A stretch of 64,000 nt of DNA. Source: Streptomyces omiyaensis (GTDB lineage Bacteria > Actinomycetota > Actinomycetes > Streptomycetales > Streptomycetaceae). Below the pieces are notes generated by a model. That model was not told the DNA's origin and searched no databases. It worked only from the letters and a program-made list of their open reading frames with translations. The DNA lies in contig NZ_BMVV01000003.1 in NCBI RefSeq assembly GCF_014650895.1, positions 186,001 to 250,000 of the forward strand. The letters run 5' to 3'. A program made the translations under genes and the position numbers. This document shows positions 8,123-17,124 of this stretch, one piece after another. The stretch's first letter is position 1; every line of letters starts with the position of its first letter.

Positions 8123-8300
8123 GCCGGCCCCCCGGTCGCGCCGGGCCGCCCGGTCACGCCAGGCCTCCCGTCGAGCCGGGGCCCCCGCCCGCCGCGCCGT
8201 GGCCCTCGCCCGCCGCGCCGTGTCCCCCGTCCGCCGCGCCGTGTCCCCCGTCCGTCGAGCCGTGGTCCCCGCCCGCGGAGCCGTGGCCCCCGCCCGCCGC
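8076..8300. repeat. short tandem repeats across the HEAT-protein C-terminus and the NUDIX start
   Basis: Two adjoining families. At 8076-8160, four to five copies of a unit of about 17 nt read GTGACCGGGnGGCCGnC on the minus strand. At about 8154-8300, 21-nt units inside the HEAT gene encode six heptapeptides of the form GxGHGxx. The first family separates the two genes and supplies several alternative GTG starts. Confidence 0.7.
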
Positions 8301-10430
8301 CCCGCCCCCCTGCCGCGGCCCGCACCGCTCCATCCGGGCCAGCGCCGCCCGGCACAGGGTCAGCAGCTTCTCGTCCTGGTGCACGTCGTGGCTGCCGGAG
8401 GCGCCCTCGCGGGCGTTGTGCCGGCGGCGGCGGGTCAGCTCGGCGAGGATCGGCAGCTCCGCCACCGGCGCCGCCGCCGGACCCATCTCGGCCAGGCACT
8501 CGGCGATGTCCACGCGCGCGTGCCGGTTCTCCTCCCAGGCCGCCAGCAGCACCGGCAGCGTCCGCTCCGTCTCCCCGGCCACCCGCCACAGCGCCGCCGC
8601 GCACCGCACCCGCTCCCACAGGTCCCGCGAGGTCAGCCCCGGCCGCAGCGCCCGGGCGGCCCCGGCCGCAGCCGGGCCGATCGCGCCCAGCGCCTGGGCC
8701 GCCGCACACCGCTCGGCACCCGAGGAGCCCGGCCGCAGCCACCGCACCAGGACCGGCACCACCGCGTCCGCGTCGCCCTCGACCGCCCACAGGGCGCGCG
8801 CCGCCGCCGTGGCGACCGCCGCCGAGTCCGCGCCGAGCAGCTCCCGCAGCTCCGGCACGGCCTCCCGGGCGGCCGGACCGAACGCGGCCAGCGTCCGCGC
8901 CACGGCCTCCCGCACCCACTCGCGCCGGTGCTCCGGCGCCCCGCGCAGCACCCGCAGCACCTCGGGCAGCGCCTGCGCGCCCCGCACCGCCGCCAGGGCG
9001 TACAGCAGCGGCGCCGCCCGGTCGTACACCTCCTCGTCCAGCTCCACCGCCGCCAGCCGCCGCCGCAGCAGCGGCGCGAGCCCCGCCGCCGAGGGGCCGA
9101 GCCCCTCGACCGCGTACAGCAGCTCCCGCCGCACCTCGCCCGGCCCCTCCAGGACCCGCGCGAGCAGCGGCACGGCCCGGGCGTCACCGCTCCGCGCCAG
9201 CGCCAGGAGCGCCCCGTCCCGCCCGGTCCTGCCGGTGAGCTCCGACGGCCCGCCGCCCGGCCCCTCGGCGAGCACCCCCGCCAGCGCGTCGGCGGCCGGC
9301 CCCGCCAGCTCGAAGAGCCGCTCCAGGAAGGAGGTGGCCGCCTCGCGGAGCCGGGCGTCGGGATCGGCGAGCTGCGCGCCGACGAGCCGGACGACCTCCT
9401 CGTACCGCCCCCGCCAGAGCCGGGTCAGCCCGCCGCACAGCCAGACCGCGTCCGACCGCTGCCCCGGGTCCGGGCTGCGCAGCTGCGCCAGGATCAGTGC
9501 GATCCGGTCGTCGACCCGGTCGTCCAGCGCGCCGTGCAGGGTCCGCAGCAGCTCCTCCGTCCACGGCGTCCGGCGCCCCGCCGCGTGCTCCTCCAGCAGC
9601 TCGCGCACCTGCCCCACGAGCGTCACCGGGAACCGCGCGGCTCCGGACTCGCCGCCCCCGGCGTCCGGCTCCGGCCGCGGCACCGTCCGGATCTCCTCCA
9701 GGAGCCCCGTCACCCACCGCACGATGTCGTCCGGGATCCGTCCCGGCGCGCACCGCGCGAGCTGCGCCAGCGCCGCGAGGCGCAGCCCCGGGTCCTGCGC
9801 CGCCCGCGCCAGCCACCCCAGCCAGTCCACCGTCTCGGCGCGCAGCGCGGCGTGCCGCAGCGCGATCCGCCCCACCGCCGCGACCAGCGCCAGCCGCGCC
9901 TCGGTGTCCGGCTCCACGGTCAGCCGCTCCCGCAGCAGGCGCAGCACGCGCGCGGGGTCCGGGTGCAGCGAGGCGAGCGCCACCGGCGCGGCGAGCCGCA
10001 CCTCCGGGTCGGCGTCGTCGACCAGGCAGAGGAAGACGTCGGCGCCCGCGGCGATCGCGGCGGCCGCCATCGCGAAGTTCGCGGCCGGCACGAAGTCGGC
10101 GTCGTCCGGACAGGACCCGGCCGGGCAGTCCAGGTCGCCGTCCTCGTCGTCCAGCTCGATCCCGCCGATGCTGGTGAGCAGCTCGACGATGCCGCCGCGG
10201 TCCTGGACGCCGGGGTCGGCGACGAGCTCCAGCAGGAAGGGGATGCAGGCGAGGGTGGAGTCGTACACGTCGCCCTGGTGGTGCACCGCGCCGTACATGC
10301 CGTCGAGGGCGGTCTCCCGCTCGGCGGGGTCGGCCGAGGCGAGACCGCGCAGCAGCGCCGGCACGTCGTCCGCGGGGCCGTACGCGTGCCCCAGCGAGGC
10401 CCAGTCGACCTCCTCGATCCCCGTCAGCAT
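8154..10430 (-). CDS. HEAT-repeat protein with His/Gly-rich tail
   Basis: A 758-residue soluble alpha-solenoid protein. It starts with the ATG at 10430 (MLTGIEEVDWASLGHAYG), with GGAAGG upstream. Repeated helix pairs such as PVALASLHPDPARVLRLLRE, ALAALGQLARCAPG-like blocks and ARALWAVEGDADAVVPVLVR recur about every 35-40 residues through most of the length, as in HEAT/PBS-lyase-like scaffolds that bind proteins. The last 50 residues are six GxGHGxx heptapeptides, a possible metal-binding or spacer tail. No catalytic domain is visible. Function unknown. The gene downstream on the same strand is the NUDIX hydrolase. Confidence 0.8.
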   Translation of the reverse strand: MLTGIEEVDWASLGHAYGPADDVPALLRGLASADPAERETALDGMYGAVHHQGDVYDSTLACIPFLLELVADPGVQDRGGIVELLTSIGGIELDDEDGDLDCPAGSCPDDADFVPAANFAMAAAAIAAGADVFLCLVDDADPEVRLAAPVALASLHPDPARVLRLLRERLTVEPDTEARLALVAAVGRIALRHAALRAETVDWLGWLARAAQDPGLRLAALAQLARCAPGRIPDDIVRWVTGLLEEIRTVPRPEPDAGGGESGAARFPVTLVGQVRELLEEHAAGRRTPWTEELLRTLHGALDDRVDDRIALILAQLRSPDPGQRSDAVWLCGGLTRLWRGRYEEVVRLVGAQLADPDARLREAATSFLERLFELAGPAADALAGVLAEGPGGGPSELTGRTGRDGALLALARSGDARAVPLLARVLEGPGEVRRELLYAVEGLGPSAAGLAPLLRRRLAAVELDEEVYDRAAPLLYALAAVRGAQALPEVLRVLRGAPEHRREWVREAVARTLAAFGPAAREAVPELRELLGADSAAVATAAARALWAVEGDADAVVPVLVRWLRPGSSGAERCAAAQALGAIGPAAAGAARALRPGLTSRDLWERVRCAAALWRVAGETERTLPVLLAAWEENRHARVDIAECLAEMGPAAAPVAELPILAELTRRRRHNAREGASGSHDVHQDEKLLTLCRAALARMERCGPRQGGGAAGGGHGSAGGDHGSTDGGHGAADGGHGAAGEGHGAAGGGPGSTGGLA

Positions 10431-11798
10431 TGCCAGGCCGCCTTCCCCGTGAGCCCTCCACCAGGCAGCAAGTGTGCACCACAGGAGGCACATCGACGCC
10501 GAACCGGCGCCACCCGCCGCGCGACCGCGGAACGTTGCGCTCGGTTTGCGCCATGTACGGTGCGCGGCGCGGCCGTTGCACACGGTGAGACCCGGCGGGG
10601 AGGCGCCCGCGCGGGGGGTGCGCCGGGGCCGGGACCGCCGTCGCGCCCCCGCGCCCCGCGGCCGTGCGAACGAGGCGGAGCCGTGCCGTCCGGCGACCCG
10701 CCGCGGCCCCGCCACGGGCACCCGCGCGCTCCGCGGCACCGGCCCGCGCACGAGGCCCGTCCCCGCCGTCACCCCGCCCCCGCTCCCCGCGCTCCGGTCC
10801 GCCGGGGCCGCGCCGGGGTGGGCCGGGGCGGTGGCCGGGGGAACCCGCCCGGCGACCCGGCCGGCCGCGCCAGCGGCCGGCCCGCCGGGCCGGCGTCCCC
10901 GACCGGTGCCGCGTCCACGGTCACGGAGCGCCGGACCTCCCGCCGGGCCAGGGTGGCGCCGGTGCGAGGGGCGGGGGCCGCCGGCCCCAGGTGGTGCCGG
11001 TGCGACGGGCCCAGGTGGCGCCGGGGCGACGGGCCGGGTCCGCCCCCGGCCGCGTCCCCGCCGCACACGCCTCCCGGAACCGCACCCGCCTCCCGGAACC
11101 GCGCGCGCCACTCCTCGCTCCTCGCGACCGGCCCCCGCCGGACCGCCGGTCCCGCCCGACACCGTGCCGGGCCGCTCCCATCGGTCCCCGGCGGCGGCGT
11201 CCGCGCGTCCCGGCGGGGCGGGGCGGGGCGCGGCGGGCGACCCGAAGGCGCCGGAGACGGGACCGGCGGCCCGGCCCGTGCCCGCCCGGCGCGCGACCCG
11301 CGGCGGGCGGCGAAGCCGGGCCGCCCGCCGCGGCACGCGCACGGCCCGCCGCCGGGCCCGGCCCTCGGTGCCGCCTCCCGGCTCCCCGCGCCGACCGGCC
11401 GCTCATGGCGCCTCCCCAACCCGCCCGGGACCGGACAGGGACCCCGGCCGTTCCCCGTACCGCTCCAGACGTGGCGCGATGTCGCCCCTCGGGAAGGCGG
11501 CACCGACGGCGTTCCCGGCGCCGGCGCGGTGGTGCGGCGGCTCCTCCCCGACGGGCACCGGCCGGGAGGGAAAGGCCTCCCCGGTCCTGCCGAGCGCGAT
11601 GCGCACCCCGTCACCCCGCCGCCTCCAGGGGAGGCGTCATACGATGAGATGCCCACGTTTCACGCCAAAACGATGCGAAGGGAAGGAACCGCGCGATCGA
11701 TCGGGAACGGCGCCACGTCCCTCGGCCCGGCCGGCATCCCGATTCCCCCATGAGGCCCGGGCGCCACCACGCCAGGAGCCGATCCGCCGGAGCGACCG
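10431..11798. other. 1.37-kb region without a convincing gene
   Basis: Extremely G+C-rich. All long open frames here are Arg/Pro/Gly/Ala-only, overlap each other and lack ribosome sites. Visible structure includes direct repeats: three copies of a unit near CCAGGTGGCGCCGG between 10948 and 11033, and two of CTCCCGGAACCGC at 11071-11083 and 11090-11102. There is also a perfect hairpin GCCTCC-AGG-GGAGGC (11621-11635). An AT-richer patch from 11637 with TACGAT at 11640-11645 may be the promoter of the phosphatase gene at 11799. This could be a decayed gene. Confidence 0.45.
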
Positions 11799-12701
11799 AT
11801 GTCCCGCAAGCACCACCCGGGGGAGGGCGACGAGCTGCTCGCCCGCCTGGGCTCGCTGACCGCCCAGGCGCGCCGTCACGCGGAGCTCCAGCGTTCCCAG
11901 GTGGAGCTGGCGCTCGCCCTCCAGCGCGACATGCTGCCCGCGGAGCTGCCCGCCATCCCGGGGTTCCGCCTGGCCGTCGCCTACGCGCCCGCCTGCACCG
12001 GACTCAACGTGGGCGGCGACTGGTACGACGCCTTCGCCATGCCCGGCGGGCGCCTCGGGCTGTCCATCGGCGACGTCCAGGGCCACAACACCGAGGCCGC
12101 CGCCCTGATGGGACAGGTCCGGGTCGCCCTGCGCGCGCTCGCCTCGGTCGCCGCCGACCCGGGCGAGCTGCTCGCCCGCACCAACGACCTCCTGCTCTCC
12201 CTCGGCACCGATCTCTTCGCCACCTGCACCTTCATGCAGCTCGATCCCTCCACCGGGCTGCTGGAGAGCGCGCGGGCCGGCCACCTCCCCTGCGTCTGGG
12301 CGACGGCCGACGGCAGGTCCGGCACGTCCGAGGACGACGGGGGCCCGCCCCTCGGCGTCGCGGCGGGCGCCGAGTACCCCGTGACCCGGTACCACCTCAC
12401 CCAGGGCGGCGTGTTCGTCCTGCTCACGGACGGCGTGGTGGAGGGCCCCTCGCTGCCCGTCGAGGAAGGCCTCGACCAGATCGTCCGGCTCGCCGGCATC
12501 GCCGCCGTGGCGGGCCTCTCGCCGGACTCCCTCGCGGCCGCGGTGATCAAGGGCGCCGAGCGGGTGGGGCACGACGACGACGCCGCGGTGCTGGTCGTGC
12601 GCCACGACGACCGCGGCATGGACGCCGTCCGGGCGAGGGCCGCCCGCGACCCGGCCGGACCGCCCGGACCCGCCGGACCGGGGGGCCGGGGTCACCCGTG
12701 A
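11799..12701 (+). CDS. SpoIIE/RsbU-type PP2C serine phosphatase
   Basis: A 300-residue protein with ATG at 11799 and GGAG about 7 nt upstream. A short helical N-terminus (SQVELALALQRDMLP, the linker typical of RsbU-like phosphatases) leads into a PP2C domain with metal-binding aspartates in GGDWYD, IGDVQGHN, LTDGVVE and GHDDDAAVL. Such enzymes dephosphorylate STAS anti-sigma antagonists. There is no sensor domain in the chain. The next gene, 51 nt on, encodes a MASE1 membrane sensor with no output domain, so the two may act as a split receptor-phosphatase. The C-terminal 35 residues are Arg/Pro/Gly-rich. Confidence 0.88.
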   Translation: MSRKHHPGEGDELLARLGSLTAQARRHAELQRSQVELALALQRDMLPAELPAIPGFRLAVAYAPACTGLNVGGDWYDAFAMPGGRLGLSIGDVQGHNTEAAALMGQVRVALRALASVAADPGELLARTNDLLLSLGTDLFATCTFMQLDPSTGLLESARAGHLPCVWATADGRSGTSEDDGGPPLGVAAGAEYPVTRYHLTQGGVFVLLTDGVVEGPSLPVEEGLDQIVRLAGIAAVAGLSPDSLAAAVIKGAERVGHDDDAAVLVVRHDDRGMDAVRARAARDPAGPPGPAGPGGRGHP

Positions 12702-12752
12702 AGCGGGGGTGGGAGGCCTCTCCCCTCGCCGCGGGGCCCGGGCCGGTGTCTG

Positions 12753-13787
12753 ATGGCTGGTGTGCCGGTTATCCAGGACCTCGATCCGCGCCGGGCGGCC
12801 GTACTGGTCGCCCAGTCCCTCGCGGTCGCGATCGGCTACTTCGCCGCGGGCCGCCTGGGGCTCACCCGGCAGCTGGTCGTCGAGGGCGCGATCTACACGC
12901 CCATCTGGCCCCCCACGGGCGTGGCGGTCGCCGCCTTCCTCGTCCTCGGGCTCCGGGTCTTCGGCGGCGTCGCCCTCGGCGCCCTCCTGGTGATCGCGTC
13001 GATCGCCACCCTCCGGCCCCTGGCGCTGGTCAACGTGGCCGGCAACACCCTCGCCCCGGTCTGCGCCTACCTCATGCTGCGCCGGGTCGGCTTCAGCGCC
13101 CGCCTGGACCGGCTGCGCGACGGCCTCGCCCTGGTCTTCCTCGGGGCCTTCGCCGCCATGACGATCAGCGCGACGACCGGCGTGGGCGTCCTCGTCCTGA
13201 CCGACCGGCTCCCCACCCACGACTTCTGGACGGTCTGGCTGGCCTGGTGGGTCGGCGACGCGATGGGCGTCCTGATCGTCACCCCGGTCCTGCTGATGCT
13301 GGAGGACCTGCGGCCGCCCTTCCGGCCCCGCCGCTGGAAGGAGGCCCTCGGCCTCGCGGTCACCACCGTCGCGACGGTCACGCTCGCCGTCCACGGGCGG
13401 ATGAGCCTGCTCTTCCTCGTCTACCCCCTCCTCGTCTGGGCCGCGCTCCGCTTCCAGCTCGCGGGCAGCGCGCTGTGCGCCCTGTACGCCTCCGTCATGG
13501 TCACGATCGCGGCGACGGACGGGAGCGGCCCGTTCGCCGGGCTGACCCAGACCGAGGTGATGATCAACCTCCAGGCCTTCAACGCGACCATGGCCCTCAC
13601 CGCGCTCCTCCTCTCCGCGGTGGTCACCGAGCAGCTCAACACCCGCCGCTCGGTCGAACACGCCTGCCAGGAACTGACGGAGGTCCTGGAACACCTCACC
13701 GCGGGCGAGTCCCGCCCCCTCACCCCCGACCCGCCCCGCCCGGCCCCCAGCGGCCGCCCGCCCGACGGCCCGGATCCCCCCGGCTGA
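12753..13787 (+). CDS. MASE1-domain integral membrane sensor, no output domain
   Basis: A 344-residue protein with about eight to nine membrane helices (for example VAVAAFLVLGLRVFGGVALGALL) and the MASE1 hallmarks YFAAGRLGL and IYTPIWPPTGVAVAA near the N-terminus. MASE1 is a sensory membrane domain usually fused to kinases, cyclases or phosphatases. Here only a short helix and a Pro-rich tail follow, so signalling must use a partner. The adjacent upstream SpoIIE phosphatase is the obvious candidate. The start could be the ATG at 12753 or the GTG at 12762. Ligand unknown. Confidence 0.82.
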   Translation: MAGVPVIQDLDPRRAAVLVAQSLAVAIGYFAAGRLGLTRQLVVEGAIYTPIWPPTGVAVAAFLVLGLRVFGGVALGALLVIASIATLRPLALVNVAGNTLAPVCAYLMLRRVGFSARLDRLRDGLALVFLGAFAAMTISATTGVGVLVLTDRLPTHDFWTVWLAWWVGDAMGVLIVTPVLLMLEDLRPPFRPRRWKEALGLAVTTVATVTLAVHGRMSLLFLVYPLLVWAALRFQLAGSALCALYASVMVTIAATDGSGPFAGLTQTEVMINLQAFNATMALTALLLSAVVTEQLNTRRSVEHACQELTEVLEHLTAGESRPLTPDPPRPAPSGRPPDGPDPPG

Positions 13788-13833
13788 ACCGCGCCCGGCA
13801 GCCCGCTCACCCGCCCGGCCGCACATACGACAA

Positions 13834-13869
13834 GACCCCGCTCTCAGCGTTTCCGCTGATCACGGGGTC
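13834..13869 (-). terminator. stem-loop downstream of tRNA-Arg
   Basis: Outer arms GACCCCG (13834-13840) and CGGGGTC (13863-13869) enclose inner arms TCAGCG (13844-13849) and CGCTGA (13854-13859) with a 4-nt loop. It is placed to end the minus-strand tRNA transcript and could also end the MASE1 message. Confidence 0.6.
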
Positions 13870-13874
13870 TGTGT

Positions 13875-13893
13875 GGCACTTCTTCGAAGTGCC
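13875..13893 (-). promoter_or_regulatory. trailer hairpin overlapping the tRNA 3' end
   Basis: GGCACTTC-TTC-GAAGTGCC is a perfect 8-bp stem that shares the last nucleotides of the tRNA. It probably forms in the precursor and marks 3'-end processing. Confidence 0.4.
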
Positions 13894-13961
13894 CCCGGCA
13901 GGATTCGAACCTGCGCACACGGCTCCGGAGGCCGTTGCTCTATCCCCTGAGCTACGGGGGC
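13890..13961 (-). tRNA. tRNA-Arg (anticodon CCG)
   Basis: The minus strand folds as a full cloverleaf of 72 nt. The acceptor GCCCCCG pairs with CGGGGGC, and the D-arm is GCTCAGGGGATAGAGC. The anticodon arm is ACGGC-CTCCGGA-GCCGT with CCG at positions 34-36. The T-arm is GCAGG-TTCGAAT-CCTGC, and the discriminator is A. CCA is not encoded. It reads CGG, a common Arg codon at this base composition. No integrase or duplicated 3' end is nearby. Confidence 0.95.
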
Positions 13962-14108
13962 TTCGTCGCTGCTCGGCGGCGACGGGTGAAACCTTACCAG
14001 CTCTCGCGGGGTGCCTGTGAACAGGTATTTCCGGGGCGTCACCAGGGGGGTGTTCGCTCGCACGGGTCGGAAGTGGGCAAAACCCGGACGCAGCCCCTCG
14101 GGGCGTCC

Positions 14109-14114
14109 TACTCT
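14109..14114 (+). promoter_or_regulatory. leaderless-type -10 box for the receiver gene
   Basis: TACTCT lies 7 nt before the GTG at 14122, and no ribosome site precedes that GTG. No good -35 is seen. Confidence 0.4.
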
Positions 14115-14121
14115 CGTTCAC

Positions 14122-14592
14122 GTGTCAGGCGTGTCCGGGCGGGTGCTCGTTGTCGACGACAACAAGGTCATCCGGCAGTTGATCAGGGTCAATCTCGAAC
14201 TAGAGGGGTTCGAGGTCGTGACCGCGGCTGATGGTGCCGAGTGTCTGGACGTCGTGCATCACGTCCGGCCCGACGTCGTCACCCTCGACGTCGTCATGCC
14301 GCGCCTCGACGGCATCAAGACCGCCCAGCGGCTCCGGGAGGACCCGCGGACCCGGCACCTCCCCGTGGCGATCATCAGCGCCTGCGGAGAGGGCGAGGGG
14401 GCTCCGGGAGCGGACGCCTTCCTCGCCAAGCCCTTCGAGCCGGCGGAGCTCGTACGGGTCGTCCGGCAGCTGCTGCACCGGGAACCCCGGGAGCGGCGTC
14501 AGGCCGGCACGCCCGACGCGGGAGAGGAGCCGTCCGCAGGCGACGGGAGCCCGGGGAGACCGGCCGCCGGGAGCATCCTGCCCGGGTGGTGA
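14122..14592 (+). CDS. stand-alone response-regulator receiver protein
   Basis: A 156-residue protein made of one receiver domain with no DNA-binding output. Acidic pocket residues are in VVDD (residues 11-12), the phospho-acceptor Asp is about 56 (VVTLDVVMP), and the switch Lys is about 103 (FLAKPFEP). The remaining 45 residues are a charged low-complexity tail. I chose the GTG at 14122 because the domain starts there and a TACTCT -10 box is 7 nt upstream (leaderless). Upstream in-frame codons encode unrelated sequence. A CheY/Spo0F-like role is likely. Its cognate kinase is not in the immediate vicinity, and the phosphatase/MASE1 pair is its nearest signalling neighbour. Confidence 0.85.
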   Translation: MSGVSGRVLVVDDNKVIRQLIRVNLELEGFEVVTAADGAECLDVVHHVRPDVVTLDVVMPRLDGIKTAQRLREDPRTRHLPVAIISACGEGEGAPGADAFLAKPFEPAELVRVVRQLLHREPRERRQAGTPDAGEEPSAGDGSPGRPAAGSILPGW

Positions 14593-14706
14593 ACGACCGG
14601 CCGGGCCGAGGGCGAGAGATCCGCTCCCACCTGCGGATTCGTCGTGAGCGGTGACGCGGGTGCCCGGATGGCGAAACCGGTTCGCGTTCCGCCCCCCCTC
14701 CTCCCC

Positions 14707-14712
14707 TAGGCT
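14707..14712 (+). promoter_or_regulatory. leaderless-type -10 box for nrtL
   Basis: TAGGCT sits 6 nt before the GTG at 14719, in the context CTAGGCTGGGACCGTG. The same arrangement (TAGGCTGGGTCCATG) precedes the adenosyltransferase gene at 45210. Confidence 0.45.
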
Positions 14713-14718
14713 GGGACC

Positions 14719-15681
14719 GTGACCCCCGCGGACCTCTCCCTCACCGTGCAGCACGCCGTGCGCCGTGCGGTCGACGACGGTGCGCTGCGGGTCGACGTCC
14801 CCTCGCGCGTCGCGGTGGAGAAGGCCCGGCCCGGAGGGGTGGGGGAGTACGCCAGCAGCGTCGCCCTCTCGCTCGCGCGGCCCGCCGGCCGCCCCGCGCT
14901 GGACGTCGCCTCCGTCCTGAAGGAGCGGCTCGACGGCGCCGCCGGCATCCTCGCCGTGGACATCACCGGCCCCGGCTTCCTCAACTTCACCCTGTGCGAC
15001 GACGGCGCCGCCGGCCTCGTCCGCGCCGTCCTCGCCGCCGGCACCTCCTACGGACACGGCGACGCCCTCGCCGGAGAGTCCGTGCGCTTTGAGCCCCCGG
15101 TCGAAGCCCGCGCCTCGATCGTCGTGGGCTGCCTCACCGGGCTGCTGCGCGGGCAGGGCGCCGAGGTCTCCACCGGTACCGGCGGGGAGCGGCCCCACGT
15201 CCACCCCGGCACCGACGACACCGCGCGGCTCGGCACCGACGCCGCCCGGTGGCGGCTGCTGCGGGCCGCCCCGCACGACCGGCCCCTCGACGGGGCCCCG
15301 CTCCTCGTCCCGCACGAGCGCAACCCGCTCTTCCGCGTCCGGTACGCCCACTCCCGCGCCCGGCGGCTCGTCGTCAACGGCGCGCAGCTCGGCGTCCTCC
15401 CCGCGTACACGACCGAGGTCGCGGACCCGCTCGTCGGACTGCTCCGCGACCACCCCGGCGTCCTGCTCGCCGCCGCCCGCCACCGCGCCCCCGACCGGGT
15501 CGCGCGGCACCTCGAAGCCGTCGCCGACGCGCTGCTCGGCTTCCAGCACGGCGTGCTGCCGCTCGGCGACGAGAAACCCTCGGCCGCCCACCGCTCCCGG
15601 CTCGCGCTCGCCGAAGCCGCCGGGACGGTGCTCGCCGGCGGCCTCTCCGTGCTCGGCATCAGCGCACCCGACCGGATCTGA
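14719..15681 (+). CDS. nrtL: ArgS-related anticodon-binding protein NrtL
   Basis: A 320-residue protein resembling arginyl-tRNA synthetase without its catalytic core. The first 110 residues match the ArgS N-terminal Add-1 domain that contacts the tRNA D-loop (VDVPSRVAVEKARPGGVGEYASSVAL; DITGPGFLNFTL). The C-terminal half is an all-helical DALR-type anticodon-binding domain (FRVRYAHSRARRLVVNGAQLG onwards). The HIGH and KMSKS motifs are absent. It starts GTG at 14719 with TAGGCT 6 nt upstream. It lies between tRNA-Arg and lysA, followed 15 nt later by lysA. By family knowledge it may bind tRNA. Its function is unproven. Confidence 0.82.
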   Translation: MTPADLSLTVQHAVRRAVDDGALRVDVPSRVAVEKARPGGVGEYASSVALSLARPAGRPALDVASVLKERLDGAAGILAVDITGPGFLNFTLCDDGAAGLVRAVLAAGTSYGHGDALAGESVRFEPPVEARASIVVGCLTGLLRGQGAEVSTGTGGERPHVHPGTDDTARLGTDAARWRLLRAAPHDRPLDGAPLLVPHERNPLFRVRYAHSRARRLVVNGAQLGVLPAYTTEVADPLVGLLRDHPGVLLAAARHRAPDRVARHLEAVADALLGFQHGVLPLGDEKPSAAHRSRLALAEAAGTVLAGGLSVLGISAPDRI

Positions 15682-15696
15682 AAGAGCTGACCAGAC

Positions 15697-17088
15697 ATGA
15701 GCCGTTCCGCCCACCCCGCAGGCCCCCGCCACGCCGACGTCCTCCCCGAGGGCCACTACACCGCGCCGCCCGCCGACCTGAACACGCTCGACCCCAAGGT
15801 GTGGTCGCGGACCGTCGAGCGCGACGAGCAGGGCATCGCGACCGTCGCGGGACTGCGCGTCACCGACCTCGCCGAGGAGTTCGGGACCCCCGCCTACTTC
15901 CTCGACGAGAGCGACTTCCGGGCCCGCTGCCGCGCCTGGGCCGAGGCCTTCGGCGCCGACGCCGACGTCTTCTACGCGGGCAAGGCCTTCCTCTCCCGCG
16001 CCGTCGTCCGCTGGCTGCACGAGGAGGGGCTCAACCTCGACGTCTGCTCCGGCGGCGAGCTGAGCACCGCCCTCTCCGCCGGGATGCCCGCCGAACGGAT
16101 CGCCTTCCACGGCAACAACAAGAGCGAGGACGAGATCCGGCGGGCCGTCGAGGCCGGCGTCGGGCGGATCGTCCTCGACTCCTTCCAGGAGATCGTCCGG
16201 GTCGCCCACATCGCCCAGTCGCTCGGCAGGCGCCAGCGCGTCCAGATCCGCGTCACCGTCGGCGTCGAGGCGCACACCCACGAGTTCATCGCCACCGCCC
16301 ACGAGGACCAGAAGTTCGGCATCGCGCTCGCCGGCGGGCAGGCCGCCGAGGCCGTGCGCCGGGCGCTGAAGCTCGACGGCCTCGAGCTGATCGGGATCCA
16401 CTCGCACATCGGGTCGCAGATCTTCGACATGGCCGGCTTCGAGGTCTCCGCGCGGCGCGTCGTCCAGCTCCTCGCCGAGGTGCGCGACGAGCACGGGGTC
16501 GAGCTGCCCGAGATCGACCTCGGCGGCGGCCTCGGCATCGCCTACACCTCCGAGGACGACCCGCGCGAGCCGCACGAGATCGCCAAGGCGCTCGGCGAGA
16601 TCGTCACCCGGGAGTGCGAGGCCGCCGGGCTGCGGACCCCGCGGATCTCCGTCGAGCCGGGCCGGGCCATCGTCGGCCCGACCGCCTTCACCCTCTACCG
16701 GGTCGGCACGATCAAGCCCCTCGACGGGCTGCGCACCTACGTGAGCGTCGACGGCGGCATGTCGGACAACATCCGCACCGCCCTGTACGACGCCGAGTAC
16801 AGCGTCGCCCTCGTCTCCCGCACCAGCGACGCCGAGCCGGTGCTCTCCCGCGTCGTGGGCAAGCACTGCGAGAGCGGCGACATCATCGTCCGCGACGCCT
16901 TCCTCCCCGCCGACCTCGCCCCCGGCGACCTCCTCGCCGTCCCCGCCACCGGCGCCTACTGCCGCTCCATGGCGAGCAACTACAACCACGCCCTCCGCCC
17001 GCCCGTCGTGGCGGTCAGGGACGGCGAAGCAAGGGTCATCGTCCGCCGGGAGACGGAGGAAGATCTCCTGCGTCTCGACGTCGGCTGA
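15697..17088 (+). CDS. lysA: diaminopimelate decarboxylase
   Basis: A 463-residue PLP enzyme that decarboxylates meso-diaminopimelate to L-lysine, the last step of lysine synthesis. The PLP lysine is in [12 protein letters not shown] (about residue 98). Further conserved sites are [17 protein letters not shown] (phosphate-binding loop), [23 protein letters not shown], the active-site Cys in CESGDII, and [17 protein letters not shown] at the C-terminus. Its length fits the family. The ATG at 15697 lies 15 nt after nrtL, so they form one transcript. A stem-loop follows before hom, separating the lysine gene from the homoserine branch. Confidence 0.97.
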   Translation: MSRSAHPAGPRHADVLPEGHYTAPPADLNTLDPKVWSRTVERDEQGIATVAGLRVTDLAEEFGTPAYFLDESDFRARCRAWAEAFGADADVFYAGKAFLSRAVVRWLHEEGLNLDVCSGGELSTALSAGMPAERIAFHGNNKSEDEIRRAVEAGVGRIVLDSFQEIVRVAHIAQSLGRRQRVQIRVTVGVEAHTHEFIATAHEDQKFGIALAGGQAAEAVRRALKLDGLELIGIHSHIGSQIFDMAGFEVSARRVVQLLAEVRDEHGVELPEIDLGGGLGIAYTSEDDPREPHEIAKALGEIVTRECEAAGLRTPRISVEPGRAIVGPTAFTLYRVGTIKPLDGLRTYVSVDGGMSDNIRTALYDAEYSVALVSRTSDAEPVLSRVVGKHCESGDIIVRDAFLPADLAPGDLLAVPATGAYCRSMASNYNHALRPPVVAVRDGEARVIVRRETEEDLLRLDVG

Positions 17089-17124
17089 TGAAATAGTCGG
17101 GTGATGGAATCGATGTCTCAGGAT

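Noticed and set aside
10769-11656. Overlapping 295- and 461-codon frames in the gene-poor stretch
   Set aside because: They are Arg/Pro/Gly low complexity, overlap each other on opposite strands, lack a start signal, and have no recognisable fold.
13834-13961. tRNA-Arg as an integration site of a mobile element
   Set aside because: No integrase, excisionase or duplicated tRNA 3' end was seen. The flanking genes are ordinary core genes.
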